Of a stretch of DNA of 64,000 nt, positions 8,267 to 17,205 are shown one piece after another; the stretch's first letter is position 1; every line of letters begins with the position of its first letter. The position numbers and the translations under genes were made by a program. A model generated the notes under the pieces. That model searched no databases, was not told the DNA's origin, and saw only the letters and a program-made list of their open reading frames with translations. Origin of the DNA: Flavobacteriales bacterium (GTDB lineage: Bacteria > Bacteroidota > Bacteroidia > Flavobacteriales_D > Crocinitomicaceae); assembly GCA_947500755.1 (NCBI GenBank), contig CANMTO010000010.1:1-64000 (forward strand), in the 5' to 3' direction.

Positions 8267-9652
8267 TTATTTGTCAGTTAATTCAAATACAACCCTGCGG
8301 TTATACGCTAATTTTAATTCACGATCCTCAAATGTTGGATCATCTGACATTTCAGCCTCGTTAGGCTTGTCTGCATTCTCTGAAATGATGGTGATTTGGT
8401 TTTCTGAAATCTCATATTTTTCCATAAGGCGTGTTTTAATATATTCACCCCGTTGTTCATCCAAGTTTTCCAACGCTTCACGCAGATCCTCAAAGGCCGT
8501 TGCTAAACTATCTTCTACCTCATCGTTATGTGCATAAATGATTACCTTTTTTGATGGATTTGCTTTTAAATATTCAGCTACGAATTCAATGCAAGCTTTT
8601 CCTACTTCATTTGCCTTTTTGTCTCCAAATGCGTAATAAATCACTTGGGCTGCTATCTTCTCTTTTTCGGTCATTTTATCCGACACCACGGGTTCTTTTG
8701 TAATCACCACCTTGGAGAATTCAACTTGCGAAGCAGAGGTATCCACTTTGACACAATTGCATGGCTCGTTATCACTCATCTCTTTAATTCTTACGTTATC
8801 GATATAGTAGTATGCCATGGCTACCACAGATGGAATATCCGTGTATTCTCCCGTTACGGGATCTCTTTCTTGCTTATTTACAGCAATTTTCTTTTGAAGA
8901 ACGGCTTGGGTTTTTTCATTAATCAAGAAGTTTCCGATTACCATCCCTTTTTCATCTCCTTTTGCCACATAGACTCCACATACCTTATCCCACCCGGAAT
9001 ACGAATCGTACACTCTATTTTTGTAGTTGTATATAATCCGGTTCTCCTCTACATTAATAGGACCAGACTCTTCGCCTTCGGCTAGTTCAATCTGATATTG
9101 TGAAGGTTCTTTCACAAACATCATCCCGATGTTATTTGTTGCGTATTTGGAGGCCTCTGCTAAAGAGATAGACATCTCAACGCAGTATTTTTTGCCTTTA
9201 ATCATGATTTTTTGAGTTTTCCCGTCAAAAAATGGAATCGTAATGAAGCTTTTTTCTTTTTGTAATTTCCCTGGTTTGTAGGTTATTATACCTGCATACC
9301 CCTTATTTCCATCTTTTGTATCATCGGTCGTGATAAAGGTAGTTTTGTCGTTCCCCTCAAACCGTTCAGTTTTGGGATCAACCGGTAATGCATATCCATA
9401 CATGTTAACACCCGCTCCAAATTCTCCCGCTCCATAAAAAACATCTGCAGGAAATGAGGTTGAAGCTTTTAACCCTTTCAGCAAAGAAATTTGACCGGGC
9501 TCAGAAACCTCGATATCGTCGCTTGAAAACTCATCAAATGTATATTTAAAGAAACGGGCTGTTTTCTCACCCCTTTTTCCTTGTGCTGCCACATTAAATG
9601 ATAGGACTAAAGATGCACACAGGACTAAGCCTTTAAAAATGTTTCGTTTCAT
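8267..9652 (-). CDS. Exported protein with C-terminal OmpA-like domain
   Basis: A 461-residue protein. Residues 1-23 are a signal peptide ending in VAAQ. Residues about 30-310 form a domain I do not recognise by name; it has carbohydrate-binding-like beta strands and a KYCVEMSISLAEASKY segment, and resembles the Bacteroidota arrangement in which a jelly-roll-like module precedes OmpA. From about residue 335 to the end there is an OmpA-like domain (ANPSKKVIIYAHNDEVEDS, then LAYNRRVVFELTDK), but the usual GHTD core motif reads AHND, so peptidoglycan binding may be altered. It overlaps the 3' end of hemE by 20 bases and is likely its operon partner. Confidence 0.7.
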   Translation of the reverse strand: MKRNIFKGLVLCASLVLSFNVAAQGKRGEKTARFFKYTFDEFSSDDIEVSEPGQISLLKGLKASTSFPADVFYGAGEFGAGVNMYGYALPVDPKTERFEGNDKTTFITTDDTKDGNKGYAGIITYKPGKLQKEKSFITIPFFDGKTQKIMIKGKKYCVEMSISLAEASKYATNNIGMMFVKEPSQYQIELAEGEESGPINVEENRIIYNYKNRVYDSYSGWDKVCGVYVAKGDEKGMVIGNFLINEKTQAVLQKKIAVNKQERDPVTGEYTDIPSVVAMAYYYIDNVRIKEMSDNEPCNCVKVDTSASQVEFSKVVITKEPVVSDKMTEKEKIAAQVIYYAFGDKKANEVGKACIEFVAEYLKANPSKKVIIYAHNDEVEDSLATAFEDLREALENLDEQRGEYIKTRLMEKYEISENQITIISENADKPNEAEMSDDPTFEDRELKLAYNRRVVFELTDK

Positions 9653-10673
9653 ATTCTTTTACGGTATTAATTAGCACTTTTACTTTTTCCGGGTCTATGT
9701 CCGGGTATACGCCGTGACCCAAATTTACAATATGTCTTCGACTTTCAAATGAATTTAGCAATTTATTTGTTTCAAATTCAATGATTTTATTATCCGAATA
9801 CAAAAGACAAGGGTCTAGATTCCCCTGTAAGGTTCTATTTTCCCCGACCAAACTACGGGTTGATTTTATATCCATATTCCAATCTAGTCCGATAGTTGTA
9901 CACGGAATTTCGCTGATTTCTGGTAAGGATGCAATGGCGCCTTTGGCGAAAACAGTAAAAGGGAAACCTTCAAAAGCCTTGGCGATTTTTCGAATATACG
10001 CCAAACCAAATGTTTCATATTGTTCACGGCCTAAAATTCCTGCCCACGAATCAAAGAGCTGTAACGCATCTACACCGGCATGTTGTTGTTCTTTCATGTA
10101 TTCAATCGTGAAATCCGTGATACGACTTAGCAACTCATGTGCCAAAACAGGATCTGTAAACAACAACTTTCTAGATTCCGAAAATGTTTTTGAACCTTTA
10201 CCCTCTACCATGTAGCAAAATATGGTCCAAGGTGCCCCTGCAAATCCAATCAATGGAACCCGGTGTTCAAGGCCTTGCTTGGTTAAACGAATCGCTTCAA
10301 ATACGTAGGAAAGGCGATCTGCCACATCCGGATCACTGTCTAACAATGAAAGCTCCGCTCGGGAACGAATTGTTTTTGGGAAGTAAGGACCACGCTGTTC
10401 TATCATTTCATAGGTCAATCCCATGGCATCTGGAACCACAAGAATGTCTGAAAACAAAATGGCCGCATCTACTCCTAGTAAATCAACAGGCTGTATGGTC
10501 ACCTCAGCGGCAAATTCCGGGGTTTCGACCAGTTCTTTAAATCCACTTAATTTTGCCCTAACTGCTCTGTATTGTGGCAGAATACGTCCTGCCTGCCTCA
10601 TCAACCAAACCGGATAACGTGGTATATCCTCCCCTCGATGGGCTTTTAGGTATAAATCGTTTATCAAACTCAT
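9633..10673 (-). CDS. hemE: Uroporphyrinogen decarboxylase
   Basis: A 346-residue cytosolic enzyme that removes the four acetate carboxyls of uroporphyrinogen III to give coproporphyrinogen III in heme synthesis. The N-terminal signature PVWLMRQAGRILPQYR carries the substrate-binding Arg residues, followed by AAILFSDILVVPDAMG. GFAGAPWTIFCYMVEG is the second family signature, and GHGVYPDIDPEKV closes the protein. Length is normal. It has its own -7 box just upstream and is followed by the overlapping OmpA-like gene. Confidence 0.96.
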   Translation of the reverse strand: MSLINDLYLKAHRGEDIPRYPVWLMRQAGRILPQYRAVRAKLSGFKELVETPEFAAEVTIQPVDLLGVDAAILFSDILVVPDAMGLTYEMIEQRGPYFPKTIRSRAELSLLDSDPDVADRLSYVFEAIRLTKQGLEHRVPLIGFAGAPWTIFCYMVEGKGSKTFSESRKLLFTDPVLAHELLSRITDFTIEYMKEQQHAGVDALQLFDSWAGILGREQYETFGLAYIRKIAKAFEGFPFTVFAKGAIASLPEISEIPCTTIGLDWNMDIKSTRSLVGENRTLQGNLDPCLLYSDNKIIEFETNKLLNSFESRRHIVNLGHGVYPDIDPEKVKVLINTVKEYETKHF

Positions 10674-10678
10674 GTGTT

Positions 10679-10686
10679 CAAAGATA
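10679..10686 (-). promoter_or_regulatory. -7 box of hemE
   Basis: The minus strand reads TATCTTTG, then AACAC, then the ATG. The 5-base gap predicts a leaderless or nearly leaderless hemE mRNA. The box lies in the short spacer between the ung stop and hemE. Confidence 0.7.
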
Positions 10687-10694
10687 GTTAAATG

Positions 10695-11366
10695 CTACCA
10701 ATCAATCGGCTCACTCCCGATGGATTGCAAAAATTTATTGGTTCGGCTAAAATGCTTACATCCAAAAAAACCGCGGTAAGCCGAAAGTGGCGATGGATGT
10801 GGCGCTGACAAGATGAGGTGTTGTGAGCCCGTAATTAGGGCTTTTTTTGAATTTGCAAAAGCACCCCACAAGACAAAAACGATCGGATGCTCTTGCTTTC
10901 CTAATAAACCAATGACAGCATCTGTAAATTGCCCCCATCCTAGCGATGCATGACTGCCTGGCTTCCCTTCATGCACAGTTAATATGGCATTTAACATCAA
11001 CACCCCTTGTGTTGCCCAACGCAATAAATTTCCATTACCCAACAAAGGCTTTCCGATATCTGAATCTAACTCCAAACTTATATTTTGTAAACTTTTAGGG
11101 AGCGTAGTAAGGTCGGAGGGTACTGAAAAACAAAGACCATGTGCATACCCTTTTGTAGGATAAGGGTCTTGCCCTAAAATAACTACCTTAACTTCAGAAA
11201 AAGCACAGGCATTGAAGGCGGTAAACAGGTCGTTTTTATTCGGAAACACACAGGCAGGAAAATCTAAATAGGCTTGCATGACCGCGGAATCAAGCCTGTT
11301 AAAATAGGGCTTTTGAAATTCATCAGACAAGTGCATGGACCAATCACTGGCTAAGTTAGAAATCAT
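10695..11366 (-). CDS. ung: Uracil-DNA glycosylase
   Basis: A 223-residue family 1 uracil-DNA glycosylase, which removes uracil from DNA to start base excision repair. The water-activating loop is GQDPYP with catalytic D67. The block GVLMLNAILTVHEGKPGSHA is typical of the family. The Leu-intercalation loop HPSPLSAYRGFFG starts with catalytic H190. Length is normal. Its ATG overlaps the stop of the upstream acyltransferase gene by 4 bases. Confidence 0.97.
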   Translation of the reverse strand: MISNLASDWSMHLSDEFQKPYFNRLDSAVMQAYLDFPACVFPNKNDLFTAFNACAFSEVKVVILGQDPYPTKGYAHGLCFSVPSDLTTLPKSLQNISLELDSDIGKPLLGNGNLLRWATQGVLMLNAILTVHEGKPGSHASLGWGQFTDAVIGLLGKQEHPIVFVLWGAFANSKKALITGSQHLILSAPHPSPLSAYRGFFGCKHFSRTNKFLQSIGSEPIDW

Positions 11367-12694
11367 GCCACGGGAAAATCTTCGTGTATTTTTTGTAACA
11401 GTGCTGCGTGTTCACGATTGATTTGACCCAAATCAATGGACTTAACAAAGCGAACCCGTTTCAAATAATATATATCAGATAACAGCACTAAAAAAGACTG
11501 CGCAAAAAGTCCCAAAGCCAGAAAATAAACGGAGGAAAAAAGCCAGTTTGAAACATTGGACCAAGGAAGGTAATATGGAAGGATGAAAAGCAGGGGTAAG
11601 TTTACAATCAACACGATGAAAATTGCGAGTACTTTTTTCGTTGAACCCCAAAATACTGGCCGTTTGAAGGCGCGTTCAACCCATTTCTTGATGAGGATGG
11701 TAAGCCATCCTGCATGCAGTGCACCCAACACAGAAAACGGAAGGAACACCATTATCCGAATAAGGCTCTTTGTTGAATTCCAGGCATTCGTTTCAGATAA
11801 ATACCGTTCATTTTCAGTTATCTTAAGCAACGCTAGTTGCTTTTTGTATGAGTTAATGCGATTCACCAAGTCCATTCGTTCTTCACGTTCTTGTTCACTT
11901 AGCCCATTGATCCAATTCGCTAAACTCTTGGAATACTCCCACCGTTGCTCCAGCGTAAATTGATCACCAAAGCAGGTAGGATGCATGCCTTTTCTGGTAA
12001 ACATCATAAGATCCTCATGAACATCGGCCCACTCGGGATCGTGTACATCGGTCACTAAGCTTCGCATATCGGCCTCCAAGATGCGCGTAACCTCAGTTAT
12101 CGTTTTGGCCGGGTTCTCTTCAAAATCTGCACGAAAATCATTTAACCGAATCCTTTTTCCTGCCGCAATCAGAACATCACTTCTTCGCAGGTTAAAGTCG
12201 GTGTAGTTGACTCCTAGTCCTTGTAAGTAAATTTCCTTGTTCCAATCCGCATACTCGAGGGCAGAAAAACCAATTCGCGCGGGACCTTTTTTTATGGAAT
12301 GTAAGCGGCGTTGAATCCGGTCGTCTGTAAAGCCCTCACCAAAAATCAAAATATTTCGATTTCGACTCAGCACAATGTTTGTTTTATCAAAAATTTTAGC
12401 ATTTTTCACCTTCGTATCTACCCCATCGCGTTGGCGATAAATCGGAAGCATATGCGCTGCCCAAAGAAAGGGTCTCGTAAATTTATTGAACACATCAGAC
12501 CGTGTCATGAAAAAAACAATAGGTTTTCGTTGAGATGCAATGAGTAGTGGATCCATAAAGGAACCTTGATGATTGCTTACAAAAATGGTCCTTCCAAAAA
12601 AATAGTTACTCGTATTAAAGATTCTTATTTTTCTGAAATATAATCGAAAGGAATAATGGAATGCCACAAAGAGAAATAGATACAATATGCGCAT
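11363..12694 (-). CDS. PlsC-like glycerol-phosphate acyltransferase with membrane C-terminus
   Basis: A 443-residue membrane protein. Residues about 30-190 are an acyltransferase domain with the catalytic motif N-H-Q-G-S-F-M-D (spacing H-X5-D, as in a Bacteroidota subgroup, rather than the classic H-X4-D) and the acyl-acceptor motif FGEGFTDDR. The C-terminal half has coiled-coil-like residues (QEREERMDLVNRINSYKKQLALLK) and then three or four hydrophobic segments. It probably acylates glycerol-3-phosphate or lysophosphatidate, but the exact step is not certain. The start is set at the ATG at 12694, because a TTG at 12703 lies inside the promoter -7 box. Operon with ung. Confidence 0.8.
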   Translation of the reverse strand: MRILYLFLFVAFHYSFRLYFRKIRIFNTSNYFFGRTIFVSNHQGSFMDPLLIASQRKPIVFFMTRSDVFNKFTRPFLWAAHMLPIYRQRDGVDTKVKNAKIFDKTNIVLSRNRNILIFGEGFTDDRIQRRLHSIKKGPARIGFSALEYADWNKEIYLQGLGVNYTDFNLRRSDVLIAAGKRIRLNDFRADFEENPAKTITEVTRILEADMRSLVTDVHDPEWADVHEDLMMFTRKGMHPTCFGDQFTLEQRWEYSKSLANWINGLSEQEREERMDLVNRINSYKKQLALLKITENERYLSETNAWNSTKSLIRIMVFLPFSVLGALHAGWLTILIKKWVERAFKRPVFWGSTKKVLAIFIVLIVNLPLLFILPYYLPWSNVSNWLFSSVYFLALGLFAQSFLVLLSDIYYLKRVRFVKSIDLGQINREHAALLQKIHEDFPVA

Positions 12695-12700
12695 AGCAGA

Positions 12701-12708
12701 CAAAAATA
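12701..12708 (-). promoter_or_regulatory. -7 box of the acyltransferase-ung operon
   Basis: The minus strand reads TATTTTTG, followed by 6 bases and the ATG at 12694. TTG at 12730-12732 fits the -33 position (21-base spacing). This placement excludes the upstream TTG start and again predicts almost no leader. Confidence 0.72.
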
Positions 12709-12799
12709 CAGATAATCCATGGTTAATTTCAACATTTGTCCTTTCAAAAATTCACAAATAACCAATTTATGGAACTTATAAATGACTTAGATTCGCTAA

Positions 12800-13771
12800 A
12801 TGAAACACATTGGAATCATTTGTGGTGGATACTCCTCGGAGTATGACATCTCCCTTAAAAGTGCCAACACCATCCTTTCGAATCTTCCTGAGCCTTATAT
12901 TGGCTATCAAATCGTTATATCGGAAAAGGGTTGGATTGTTCAAAATGGGTATAATCCCGGTGTATTTGATTTAAACCACGGAAACATAACATATAGAGAC
13001 GGTAAAAGAGTCCAGCTAGACGGTGCCATTGTATACATACATGGGAATCCTGGAGAAAACGGGAAAATCCAAGCCGTCCTTGATCTGTTGTCAATTCCGT
13101 ATGTGAATGCTAATGTACTATCCTCTGCGCTGTCCTTCGACAAGTGGTTCTGCAATCAGTTTTTATCTTCCTTTGATATCCCAATAGCCAATTCAATATT
13201 GCTTCATGCGGGAGATTCAATCGACGAACATGCCATCATTCAAACCTTAGGCTTGCCTCTTTTTGTTAAACCCACAGATTCAGGATCCAGTTATGGGATT
13301 TCAAAGGTCAAGGAAGCGGAGCATTTAAGAAGCGCAATCGACCGAGCTTTTAAGGAAGGTAAAACGGTAGTGTTAGAATCGTTTTTAGATGGCGTCGAGG
13401 TCACCTGTGGTGTCTTCCGAAATTCAGAGGAACTGATTGCGTTACCGCTAACGGAAATCGTTTCCGAAAATGAGTTTTTTGATTATGAAGCCAAATATCA
13501 AGGCAAATCTCATGAAATTACTCCTGCGCGGGTTACCGAAGAACAGACACATAACATTCAGGCACAAGCAAAACGAATATATTCGCTGTTGAATTTGAAA
13601 TCAATCGCACGCATCGACTTTATGTTGGTGAAAGGGATACCCTATGTGATAGAAGTGAATACTACCCCTGGCTTTTCATCGGAGAGTATCGTTCCTAAAA
13701 TGCTCGAAGTGGCGGGGATTTCCATCTCATCCTTTTGGGAAGCAATCCTGAGCACTGAACTAAAGCGCTGA
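12800..13771 (+). CDS. ddl: D-alanine--D-alanine ligase
   Basis: A 323-residue ATP-grasp enzyme that joins two D-alanines for peptidoglycan precursor synthesis in the cytosol. The N-terminus GIICGGYSSEYDISLKSA carries the conserved catalytic Glu loop. LFVKPTDSGSSYGISKVK is the ATP-binding grasp segment, and the metal-binding end is ARIDFMLVKGIPYVIEVNTTPGFS-like. It stands alone on the plus strand and converges with dacB, overlapping it by 12 bases at the 3' ends. A weak TAGATTCG box sits 4 bases before the ATG. Confidence 0.96.
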   Translation: MKHIGIICGGYSSEYDISLKSANTILSNLPEPYIGYQIVISEKGWIVQNGYNPGVFDLNHGNITYRDGKRVQLDGAIVYIHGNPGENGKIQAVLDLLSIPYVNANVLSSALSFDKWFCNQFLSSFDIPIANSILLHAGDSIDEHAIIQTLGLPLFVKPTDSGSSYGISKVKEAEHLRSAIDRAFKEGKTVVLESFLDGVEVTCGVFRNSEELIALPLTEIVSENEFFDYEAKYQGKSHEITPARVTEEQTHNIQAQAKRIYSLLNLKSIARIDFMLVKGIPYVIEVNTTPGFSSESIVPKMLEVAGISISSFWEAILSTELKR

Positions 13772-15205
13772 AAGCGCATTCAATAAGATCTCCATTTGTT
13801 TTTTTACGGTGGATTGACCGCAACTATAACCACTAGCGATGAACGCAAAAACGAGTTTTTTCCCGCTTATTGTCTCAATATATCCCGCATAGGATTTAAT
13901 TCCTGTCATGGTGCCACTTTTTGCAAATACTCGACCATCCCCCGCAGCTCCTTTGCACAAATCACTAATCGTTCCACTGCGACCAGCAATCGGCAAGGTC
14001 TCTAAAAAATGATCCCCCGCTGTGCTTGTTGTCATGTACCTTAGCAAATCACAAAAGTGTGATGCTGCAATGCGGTTACTTCTAGACAGTCCGCTACCGT
14101 CAAATAAAAGCAGGGAATTTGTATCGATTTTAGCGCCGAAAAACTGCTTGTAAATTTGAATGGCCTGAGCATTTGTTCCTTTTCCGGTAAGTTTAAACGC
14201 CACTCCATTCAACAACCCTTCCGCAAAGAAATTCACGCTTTTTCGGTTCGTCCAAGTTGCGATTTCCTTCACCGTTCTTCCGTGATGCAAAAACAAGCGC
14301 TGCATACCATCGTAATCCGGTGAGCGCATCCCTTTACTTGCTTTGAACCCTCCTGCTACTGGAAAAGAATCCAAAAGAAATCTGGCACTCATAACCTCCG
14401 CGAAATTGTCCTCAGGATCCGCCACCGAACCCTTAACCATATAACTTGATTGGTAAGCGGGTAGTTTTCCCGTGGCAAGGCGATGGTCGTCGTAGGCCTT
14501 CCCTTGAAGGTTCGAATGATCTCCCTTGATATTGGAACTGACAATTTTTGAGGTTAATTGTAGGTTTTTTTGATAGGGTGAAGTGGTAATGAAGTTTGCC
14601 TTGGTCCCTGGTTTTCCGGTTTTAAAATAATACTTCGCGATGTTATCGTAAACATTTAACCCGGCGGGAAAAGCTCCAAAATAATTTCCAGCATCCCAGG
14701 CGGACCACCCTTGTGGGGTGCCTTCATACCCAAAGGACGAGGCATCTGCATACACTGTCCCGTTTATTGCATTGACTCCCATTTTCTGCAAACTATCGAT
14801 CCATCGATCGATGGTTTCAAATTCTTTTCCTTCTCCGAAAAAAAACTTACTACCAAAGGACACATCTCCTCCACCTCGAATCCACAAATCCCCATTTAAG
14901 GTGCCGTTTTCTATAATTCCATCCGTGTAAACCCCGGTTTCGAAGGTGTATTCGGGTCCAAGTATCTCCAAAGCCATAGCCGTCGAAAACAACTTTGTAG
15001 TGGATGCCGGGGCTGTAACAAGATTGGACTGATAAGAAAGTAAGGTATCCGAATTCGAAACTTCCACCGCCAACAGTGAGATTTTCGCCCCGGAAAGTGC
15101 CTTGTTGTTCACGAAATTCTTCACCAAAGAGTCGATTGACTGTGCATGGCACCAAATGCCGCTTAAAAAGACCAAGAGTAAACTATATCTTTGTAGCATG
15201 AACAT
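13760..15205 (-). CDS. dacB: D-alanyl-D-alanine carboxypeptidase/endopeptidase, PBP4 type
   Basis: A 481-residue penicillin-binding protein of the S13 family that trims or cleaves peptidoglycan cross-bridges in the periplasm. Residues 1-22 are a signal peptide ending WCHAQ. The nucleophile motif is S68-T-T-K71 (PASTTKLFS). The second motif is in DGSGLSRSN near residues 370-377 and the third is K429-S-G (FAKSGTMTGIKSYAG). Length is normal for the PBP4 group. The ATG at 15205 is used because a CATCTTTG box lies 5 bases before it; a second ATG at 15199 is possible. It is convergent with ddl, so two D-Ala-D-Ala enzymes share one locus. Confidence 0.94.
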   Translation of the reverse strand: MFMLQRYSLLLVFLSGIWCHAQSIDSLVKNFVNNKALSGAKISLLAVEVSNSDTLLSYQSNLVTAPASTTKLFSTAMALEILGPEYTFETGVYTDGIIENGTLNGDLWIRGGGDVSFGSKFFFGEGKEFETIDRWIDSLQKMGVNAINGTVYADASSFGYEGTPQGWSAWDAGNYFGAFPAGLNVYDNIAKYYFKTGKPGTKANFITTSPYQKNLQLTSKIVSSNIKGDHSNLQGKAYDDHRLATGKLPAYQSSYMVKGSVADPEDNFAEVMSARFLLDSFPVAGGFKASKGMRSPDYDGMQRLFLHHGRTVKEIATWTNRKSVNFFAEGLLNGVAFKLTGKGTNAQAIQIYKQFFGAKIDTNSLLLFDGSGLSRSNRIAASHFCDLLRYMTTSTAGDHFLETLPIAGRSGTISDLCKGAAGDGRVFAKSGTMTGIKSYAGYIETISGKKLVFAFIASGYSCGQSTVKKQMEILLNALSAL

Positions 15206-15272
15206 GAGTACAAAGATGCTAAATTCGATGTACTCGAACCAAGAGATGCCAAGTACTTTTCAACAGTAACGG

Positions 15273-16457
15273 ATGACAAATGTAAATACTCAGCAGATTA
15301 AAGTATTGCGGATAATCAACCGTTTTAATGTAGGTGGACCGGTCTACAATGTTACATATTTAAGCAAATACTTGCCAGATAACTATGAAACCAAGCTTGT
15401 TGGCGGGTGTGCAACAGAGAGCGAATATGATGCGTGTTACATTCTACGTCACCACGGAATTTCCGCTGAAATCCTTCCATCAATGTCGAGAAAAATCAGC
15501 CTGCTTGGTGATATCCGGACCTTGTTTCAACTCATGCGTATTATAAAAACCTTTAAGCCAGACATTGTGCATACGCATGCCTCAAAAGCAGGAGTTCTCG
15601 GACGAATTGCAGCACGTTTAATGGGAGCACCTATTATTGTACACACCTATCACGGTCATGTATTTCATGGGTATTTCCATCCAATAATTAACCGAATGGT
15701 TGTATTTATCGAACGATTGCTCGGTAAGTTCAGTACGATGATCATCACCATCTCTTCGGCACAACATGCAGAAATCATTGACAAATACCGCATTGTTCCA
15801 TCGAAAAAAGCATGCATCATTCCCCTAGGCTTTGACTTATCACGGTTTGAGGCCAGCAAGGTAAATCGGGAATCCATCCGACTGGAATACAACCTAAAAC
15901 CACATCAAACCGCAGTAGCTATTGTGGGGCGTCTTGCCCCGATAAAAAATCATCACTTGTTCATTGATGCTGCTGCACTAACGCACAAAAAGTACCCGGA
16001 GGATTTTATGTTTTATATTGTTGGGGATGGAAAACTTCGTGAATCGCTTGAAGCGTATGTGGCTGAAAATCACCCCGGTCTAGTGAATTCGATTGTATTT
16101 AAATCTTGGGTCACTGACATGACCGAATGCTATCCAGCAATGGACATCGTATGTTTAACTTCATTCAATGAGGGGACACCTGTTTCTTTAATTGAGGCAC
16201 AGGCGAGCTGTATCCCCGTAATTAGCACCAATGTTGGGGGTGTAAAAGACATTATCGATGTGAACCAAACAGGATTCATCCTTCAAGGGCATTCTTCAGA
16301 AGAACTTAGTAAATACCTCATTGAATTGCACTTAAATAGGGACCTAAGGATTAAAATGTCACAAAATACTTGTAACTTTGTAACAGAAAAATTTAGTTGT
16401 CAACGCCTAGTAGCAGATGTCGACCAATTATATACGAGCTTATTGGCCAATGAATAG
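15273..16457 (+). CDS. Glycosyltransferase, GT4 family
   Basis: A 394-residue GT-B fold glycosyltransferase that probably adds a sugar to a lipid-linked polysaccharide repeat at the inner face of the cytoplasmic membrane. The N-terminal domain starts VLRIINRFNVGGPVYNVTYL (acceptor side). The C-terminal donor domain has VAIVGRLAPIKNHHLFIDA and the EX7E-type motif in TSFNEGTPVSLIEAQASCIPV. The sugar and linkage cannot be read from the sequence. It is the first gene of the polysaccharide operon and overlaps the next by 8 bases. A weak TACTTTTC box lies at 15254-15261. Confidence 0.88.
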   Translation: MTNVNTQQIKVLRIINRFNVGGPVYNVTYLSKYLPDNYETKLVGGCATESEYDACYILRHHGISAEILPSMSRKISLLGDIRTLFQLMRIIKTFKPDIVHTHASKAGVLGRIAARLMGAPIIVHTYHGHVFHGYFHPIINRMVVFIERLLGKFSTMIITISSAQHAEIIDKYRIVPSKKACIIPLGFDLSRFEASKVNRESIRLEYNLKPHQTAVAIVGRLAPIKNHHLFIDAAALTHKKYPEDFMFYIVGDGKLRESLEAYVAENHPGLVNSIVFKSWVTDMTECYPAMDIVCLTSFNEGTPVSLIEAQASCIPVISTNVGGVKDIIDVNQTGFILQGHSSEELSKYLIELHLNRDLRIKMSQNTCNFVTEKFSCQRLVADVDQLYTSLLANE

Positions 16458-17205
16458 CAAACAAATAATTTTTGGCGTCCTTTTGATATTAACGAGTTCA
16501 TGCGGTGTATACAATTCCAATAAGTTACTCGCTCCCTCGAAAGATCCATCGTATACTATTTCGTCGTATGACGGTCAAACCACGGTTGAAAAAATCCAAC
16601 CTGGAGATGAATTAATGATCAAAATCTTTCCAAATTCTGGAGAACAAGCCTTATTGTCAATCGCTGCCCTTAGTGAAGAGGAAAACCCTGCGGTTCAGGC
16701 AACCGGATTTGTTGTAAATCCCACAGGCGAAATCAATCTGCCATTACTAGGCAGAATTTCTGTTCAGGGCTTACGCTTAGAGGAGCTTGAAGCACAATTA
16801 GCGGAAAAATTAGGAAAGATAATTCAGGCGCCTTATGTGGAAATAACCATTGTAAACAGACGCGTATTATTGTTTAATGGTAAAGCCGCTGGTCAAGTAA
16901 TTCCCTTGAAGAATGAAGGCACTACCCTCATGGAAACATTGGCAATAGGTGGTGGAGTAAAAGATTTTGGTAAGTCTAATGAAATCAAGGTTTTCCGGCA
17001 AGAAAACGGACAGCGCAAGATATACGAATTCGATCTATCAGAGATGAATCAGTTAAAAAATACGGATGTTATCATCAAAAATCGAGATATTATAGTCATC
17101 AATCACAATCCTAGGAATGTACAAAATACCTTGAGAGAAATCGGTCCTTGGCTGAGTATTTTAACCAGTGGGTTGGCCATATTTTCAATCTTCAGTAAAC
17201 TATGA
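16450..17205 (+). CDS. Wza-type polysaccharide export lipoprotein
   Basis: A 251-residue outer-membrane polysaccharide export protein. The start at the ATG at 16450 gives a lipoprotein signal (IIFGVLLILTSSC). The PES domain (DGQTTVEKIQPGDELMIKIF and ATGFVVNPTGEINLPLLGRI) is followed by an SLBB-like segment (VNRRVLLFNGKAAGQVIPLK). The C-terminus has a hydrophobic stretch (LSILTSGLAIFSIFSKL), as in other Bacteroidota members. It should form the periplasmic and outer membrane channel that works with the Wzc-like protein encoded next, which overlaps by 4 bases. Confidence 0.9.
   Translation: MNSKQIIFGVLLILTSSCGVYNSNKLLAPSKDPSYTISSYDGQTTVEKIQPGDELMIKIFPNSGEQALLSIAALSEEENPAVQATGFVVNPTGEINLPLLGRISVQGLRLEELEAQLAEKLGKIIQAPYVEITIVNRRVLLFNGKAAGQVIPLKNEGTTLMETLAIGGGVKDFGKSNEIKVFRQENGQRKIYEFDLSEMNQLKNTDVIIKNRDIIVINHNPRNVQNTLREIGPWLSILTSGLAIFSIFSKL

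Noticed and set aside
12769-12846. A 25-codon frame starting ATG GAA CTT just before ddl
   Set aside because: It overlaps ddl in another frame, has no homology or composition signal, and is expected by chance.
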